Positions 15,226 to 17,484 of a stretch of 17,484 bases of DNA are shown in pieces. Under the pieces are notes generated by a model. The model was not told the DNA's origin. It saw nothing but the letters and a program-made list of their open reading frames with translations, and did no database searches. This DNA is from JAHFJU01 sp964354865 (GTDB taxonomy: Bacteria; Patescibacteriota; Gracilibacteria; UBA1369; UM-FILTER-53-11). Where the stretch lies: contig CAYHBN010000021.1 in the NCBI GenBank assembly GCA_964354865.1, forward strand, positions 1 through 17,484, in the 5' to 3' direction. A program made the position numbers and the translations under genes. Position 1 is the stretch's first letter. Each line of letters opens with the position of its first letter.

Positions 15226-16182
15226 TTAAATCCCTGAAAATTCACGTGTTACGAATAAGCTGACGATCGCGAATGCGCCGTACATAACCACGATTCCGAT
15301 AATTGACCAGGTAATGATTTTTTTCGCTTTTGCGATTTTCTCGTCTTCGCCAGCCGAAAAGGTGTACATAACGCCGCCGGCCACCAACGCAAGGAGTGCA
15401 AGCGGGCCTGCAAACGAAGCCATCAAATTAGTAACTCCCGCAATCTCTTTTATAAGCGCCATTCGATCGATTGCAGGTCGAACCGTCTCAATTCCGGGGA
15501 ATTTATTCGTATCAACCTTGAAGAATATTTCATTTATGATCGGATTCGCCATAATAATCAGCACCAAGCCGGCCAAACTCCATCCAATTTTCTTTTTATC
15601 TTTTTCAAGTTCTTCGTCTTTCGATCCTACTAAAATCATGCGCAATCCACTTGTTGCTATACCGAAAACCGCTAAGCTCGCAATGATATATTTTATTAAC
15701 GTTATTACAACTTCGACGGTTCGTGAAAAGAACTTACTTGTTTGCAGTGCGCTATTGGGGTCTTTTAAAAATCCTCCTTTATCGACGCTAAAAATTGCAG
15801 AAATATCACCAGCCATGGCAATAAACATAAGTCCAACGACTGCGTACACTATGGTTGTCGTTTGTTTATCGAGGGTCTCTTCATTGCCATCGTTTGCCAC
15901 AAGTTTTACACCCGCAACAACAATGACTGCAATCGCAACCGCGCCAATCATGACTCGTACGTTTTTGGCTAGTGCTTCAGCAAAGTAGCGCGTCGAATCT
16001 TGAACTGTTGCGCCCTGCGGACACGTGCTAAACGCACCTGTCTTACACAGCTCGGTTGGTGGCGTAAAATAGGCATTCGCGACACCTGGTGCATTTTTAA
16101 AAATGCAAAGTGTGACCACGAGTGTGCCGAGCACGATGAATGCAGGGCGGAACCAAATTTTTTGTTTTTTGTTTTTATGCAT
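15226..16182 (-). CDS. Triple VirB2-like pilin-module membrane protein
   Basis: The product has 318 residues. A signal peptide with a basic start (MHKNKKQK) probably ends at VANA (about residue 37). A short exported loop with C46 and C54 is followed by three two-helix VirB2-like modules at about 66-134, 156-223 and 243-312. The turns between paired helices are ANDGNEETLDK, VGSKDEELEKDKKK and SAGEDEKIAKAKK, each acidic then basic. It has the same architecture as the 367-residue protein encoded next, although the two are clearly diverged, so they are ancient duplicates or parallel products of module duplication. It is first in its presumed operon, transcribed away from secE, with a TGGTATAAT promoter 15-23 nt before the start. 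A role in a type IV secretion- or pilus-like envelope machine is inferred from the modules; no VirB4 or VirB6 gene is in the window. Confidence 0.85.
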   Translation of the reverse strand: MHKNKKQKIWFRPAFIVLGTLVVTLCIFKNAPGVANAYFTPPTELCKTGAFSTCPQGATVQDSTRYFAEALAKNVRVMIGAVAIAVIVVAGVKLVANDGNEETLDKQTTTIVYAVVGLMFIAMAGDISAIFSVDKGGFLKDPNSALQTSKFFSRTVEVVITLIKYIIASLAVFGIATSGLRMILVGSKDEELEKDKKKIGWSLAGLVLIIMANPIINEIFFKVDTNKFPGIETVRPAIDRMALIKEIAGVTNLMASFAGPLALLALVAGGVMYTFSAGEDEKIAKAKKIITWSIIGIVVMYGAFAIVSLFVTREFSGI

Positions 16183-16196
16183 AGAACAATCCGCTA

Positions 16197-16205
16197 ATTA
16201 TACCA
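16197..16205 (-). promoter_or_regulatory. Extended -10 promoter for the pilin/PKD operon
   Basis: TGGTATAAT on the minus strand ends 14 nt before the ATG at 16182, so the leader would be only about 8 nt. The -35 region is weak, as expected for an extended -10 promoter. It lies back to back with the putative secE promoter in a gap of about 100 bp. Confidence 0.6.
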
Positions 16206-16215
16206 TAATTTTCAC

Positions 16216-16244
16216 TTGCGGGGAATTGTCAGTTAAGGTAGATT
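16216..16244 (+). promoter_or_regulatory. Putative secE-nusG promoter
   Basis: TTGCGG (16216-16221) and TAGATT (16239-16244, four of six matches to TATAAT) are 17 nt apart. Transcription would start near 16251, at the foot of the small hairpin at 16250-16264. The match is moderate. Confidence 0.4.
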
Positions 16245-16249
16245 CTCTG

Positions 16250-16269
16250 GCGGCAGTTCGCCGCTTTTT
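16250..16269 (+). terminator. Small GC hairpin with T-run in the secE leader
   Basis: GCGGC (16250-16254) pairs with GCCGC (16260-16264) around AGTTC and is followed by TTTTT. It looks like a small intrinsic terminator or attenuator 15-20 nt before secE. If the start near 16251 is right, it would instead form a 5'-end hairpin of the mRNA. Confidence 0.35.
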
Positions 16270-16283
16270 AAAAGTAGATACCT

Positions 16284-16496
16284 ATGGAAAAAACACCTTC
16301 TCAGAATCGTTTGGTTACGTATTTCAAAGAGAGCTTTCACGAGCTTACTAAAATCACCTGGCCAACGAAAATTCAGGCAGTAAATATCTGTATTTTGGTC
16401 GTTACCTTCGTGTTTGTAGCTGCAATCGTCTTTGCGGGTGTCGATTTCTTGTTGAGTACTGGTTATAAATACCTTCTTGGACTTCCGGTTAAATAG
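16284..16496 (+). CDS. secE: Preprotein translocase subunit SecE
   Basis: The product has 70 residues and is the short single-span form of SecE. An amphipathic segment, YFKESFHELTKITWPTK (13-29), carries the conserved E-L-x-K-[IV]-x-W-P motif of the family and is followed by one membrane helix (about 33-55). SecE clamps SecY in the inner-membrane SecYEG channel. The gene lies 50 nt before nusG in the same direction, the conserved bacterial order. The ATG at 16284 gives the normal N-end; longer upstream frames overlap the promoter region and are not protein-like. Confidence 0.93.
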   Translation: MEKTPSQNRLVTYFKESFHELTKITWPTKIQAVNICILVVTFVFVAAIVFAGVDFLLSTGYKYLLGLPVK

Positions 16497-16546
16497 TCTT
16501 CACAAAAATAGTCTTTCTCAAAATCCTCATCTAACACTCAACTCTT

Positions 16547-17092
16547 ATGGCAAAACAAGCAGCAAATACAGGCCGAAACTGGTACGTTATTCACACCTAT
16601 TCAGGTTACGAAGACGCAGTTCGTCAGTCATTGATGCAGCGCGTTGAGTCATATGGTATGCAAGATTATATTTTCGATGTGGTCGTGCCTAAAGAATCTC
16701 AAATTGTCATTAAGAAAGGTCAGCCAAAAGAGGAGAAAAAGAAGATTTTCCCCGGTTATGTTCTCGTCGATATGATTGTTACCGATGAGTCTTGGTATGT
16801 GGTTCGAAATACACCAAATGTTACAGGATTCGTTGGTTCAGCAACTATTCCGGTTCCTGTTTCAGCAGAAGAGTGGAATGTGGTTAAGGTTCGTATGGGC
16901 GCAGAGCAGCCAAAATTCGACGTCGATTTCTCACTTACCGATCCTGTTACGATTCTCGATGGTCCTTTCGTCAACTACGACGGTGTTATTTCTGCTGTCG
17001 ATGAAGAAAAGGGCAAGGTAAAGGTCATGATCACAATCTTCGGCCGTGAAACACCGGTAGAATTGGATTTTACGCAGGTGAAGAAGAAATAG
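16547..17092 (+). CDS. nusG: Transcription termination/antitermination factor NusG
   Basis: The product has 181 residues, the standard length. The NGN domain (about 1-118) shows RNWYVIHTYSGYE at the start, KKKIFPGYVLVDM in the middle and VRNTPNVTGFVG, the segments that contact RNA polymerase. A KOW domain (about 127-180) ends IFGRETPVELDF, the usual C-terminal strand pair that binds S10 or Rho. NusG couples transcription with translation and termination. It follows secE as in most bacteria, but rplK and rplA do not follow in the window. Confidence 0.96.
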   Translation: MAKQAANTGRNWYVIHTYSGYEDAVRQSLMQRVESYGMQDYIFDVVVPKESQIVIKKGQPKEEKKKIFPGYVLVDMIVTDESWYVVRNTPNVTGFVGSATIPVPVSAEEWNVVKVRMGAEQPKFDVDFSLTDPVTILDGPFVNYDGVISAVDEEKGKVKVMITIFGRETPVELDFTQVKKK

Positions 17093-17128
17093 TGATGCTC
17101 ACAACGCTCTAGTTTTAAAATCGCTAGC

Positions 17129-17156
17129 TTGACAGAATACCGGAATGCCGTATAGT
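17129..17156 (+). promoter_or_regulatory. Strong sigma70-type promoter after nusG
   Basis: A perfect TTGACA (17129-17134) and TATAGT (17151-17156, five of six) are 16 nt apart. Transcription should start near 17163, leaving about 19 nt before the ATG at 17182. It is the best promoter match in the window and marks the end of the secE-nusG unit. Confidence 0.7.
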
Positions 17157-17181
17157 TGTGGCTTATATTTAATCTCGAAAT

Positions 17182-17352
17182 ATGACTAATAAAGATAATC
17201 CCCGCCCAGAAACTGAAAACAAAAAACCTAATACACGAGGAAGTGGGGAGACAATGACTCCTGAAGCAATAGATGCTTTTTTAAAGAGTCCACGTGAACC
17301 TTTTGAAATTTGGTTCAAAAGAGTCACAGGAAAAGAAATGTATCAAAAATAA
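17182..17352 (+). CDS. Small hypothetical protein (56 residues)
   Basis: The frame from ATG 17182 to TAA 17352 encodes 56 residues. The first 20 are polar and rich in Asn, Lys, Pro and Glu (MTNKDNPRPETENKKPNTRG), probably disordered. The rest, TPEAIDAFLKSPREPFEIWF and on to the end, looks like a short helical, aromatic segment. There is no signal peptide or membrane span, so it should be cytoplasmic. It is supported by the strong promoter placed just before it and by its protein-like composition. It is not recognised as a known family. Confidence 0.6.
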   Translation: MTNKDNPRPETENKKPNTRGSGETMTPEAIDAFLKSPREPFEIWFKRVTGKEMYQK

Positions 17353-17384
17353 TTTTTGTTTTTCTGCTAACACACACTTTAATT

Positions 17385-17484
17385 ATGAAATCTGCTCGCT
17401 CAGGACTAATCTTTGTAATAGCGTTGAGTTTTTTTGTAATGATTTTAAGTAGCTGTGGATTAATTACTGTTGATGAGCAAAAAG
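17385..17484 (+). CDS. N-terminus of a lipoprotein (cut by window edge)
   Basis: The ATG at 17385 begins 33 residues that run off the window. MKSARSGLIFVIALSFFVMI leads to LSSC24-G, a lipobox with Cys at +1, so this is a type II signal peptide and the mature protein should be lipid-anchored on the outer face of the membrane. It lies 32 nt after the 56-residue gene and probably shares its promoter. The mature start GLITVDEQK faintly recalls lipoprotein-anchored band-7/SPFH proteins, but too little is visible to claim that. Confidence 0.6.
   Translation, partial: MKSARSGLIFVIALSFFVMILSSCGLITVDEQK

Noticed and set aside
17093..17128. Terminator after nusG
   Set aside because: Only short CTAG/CTAG pairing around TTTTAAAA; no GC stem with a U-tract.
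1..17484. UGA recoded as glycine, as in Gracilibacteria/Absconditabacteria
   Set aside because: Long genes are intact with the standard code, and the HNH gene ends in TGA at a sensible length.
1..17484. CRISPR array, tRNA, rRNA or insertion sequence
   Set aside because: No regularly spaced repeats, no cloverleaf or conserved rRNA stretches seen by eye, and no transposase-like protein or terminal inverted repeats.

Overview
The window looks like a chromosomal segment of a Patescibacteria/CPR bacterium. The reasons are: multi-span proteins built from TrbC/VirB2-like pilin modules, one of them fused to PKD repeats; long PKD and Cys-rich surface proteins with single N- or C-terminal anchors; a solitary secE-nusG pair; and the absence of a recognisable Shine-Dalgarno sequence before any gene. 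TGA is read as stop (for example at the end of the HNH gene), so the UGA-glycine code of Gracilibacteria/Absconditabacteria does not apply. I cannot resolve the lineage further.

Left part (1-7364, all minus strand). Reading in the direction of transcription, a 784-residue protein with three membrane spans and six PKD domains (7364-5010) is followed 5 nt later by a 31-residue membrane peptide (5004-4909), then a 150-nt hairpin-rich spacer, a 139-residue anchored protein ending in a four-cysteine module (4758-4339), an 875-residue protein with repeated beta-type domains and Cys-pair modules (4315-1688), a 408-residue Cys-rich protein with its own promoter (1504-278), and the first 42 residues of another anchored protein (126-1). 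The 875- and 408-residue proteins end in almost the same tripartite tail, RG[N/D]TGP + hydrophobic segment + basic end, which resembles a sortase-type sorting signal. The last module of the 875-residue protein and the end of the 139-residue protein share the exact spacing C-x20-C-x2-C-x11-C. The set therefore looks like one envelope or cell-surface system.

Middle (7365-9030). A 520-bp divergent intergenic region precedes a plus-strand HNH-endonuclease-like gene (7888-8928), which is followed by a short convergent gap.

Right part. A minus-strand cluster, 16182-15226, 15193-14090 and 14037-9031, encodes two proteins that each carry three tandem VirB2-like two-helix modules, and then a 1668-residue protein with one such module, about nine PKD-like domains and a C-terminal membrane anchor. 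Together they look like the membrane base and long exposed stalk or adhesin of one apparatus. Divergently transcribed on the plus strand are secE and nusG, then a strong promoter, a 56-residue ORF and the start of a lipoprotein gene cut by the window edge.

Across these regions there is a short dispersed palindrome (20-26 bp, loop TCGG/CCGA) with four clear copies: two intergenic (1600-1621, 7504-7529) and two inside coding sequences (4501-4520, 8558-8579). One copy differs from another by a matched change in both arms. I regard this repeat, the triple-pilin/PKD cluster and the shared sorting tail as the observations most worth following.
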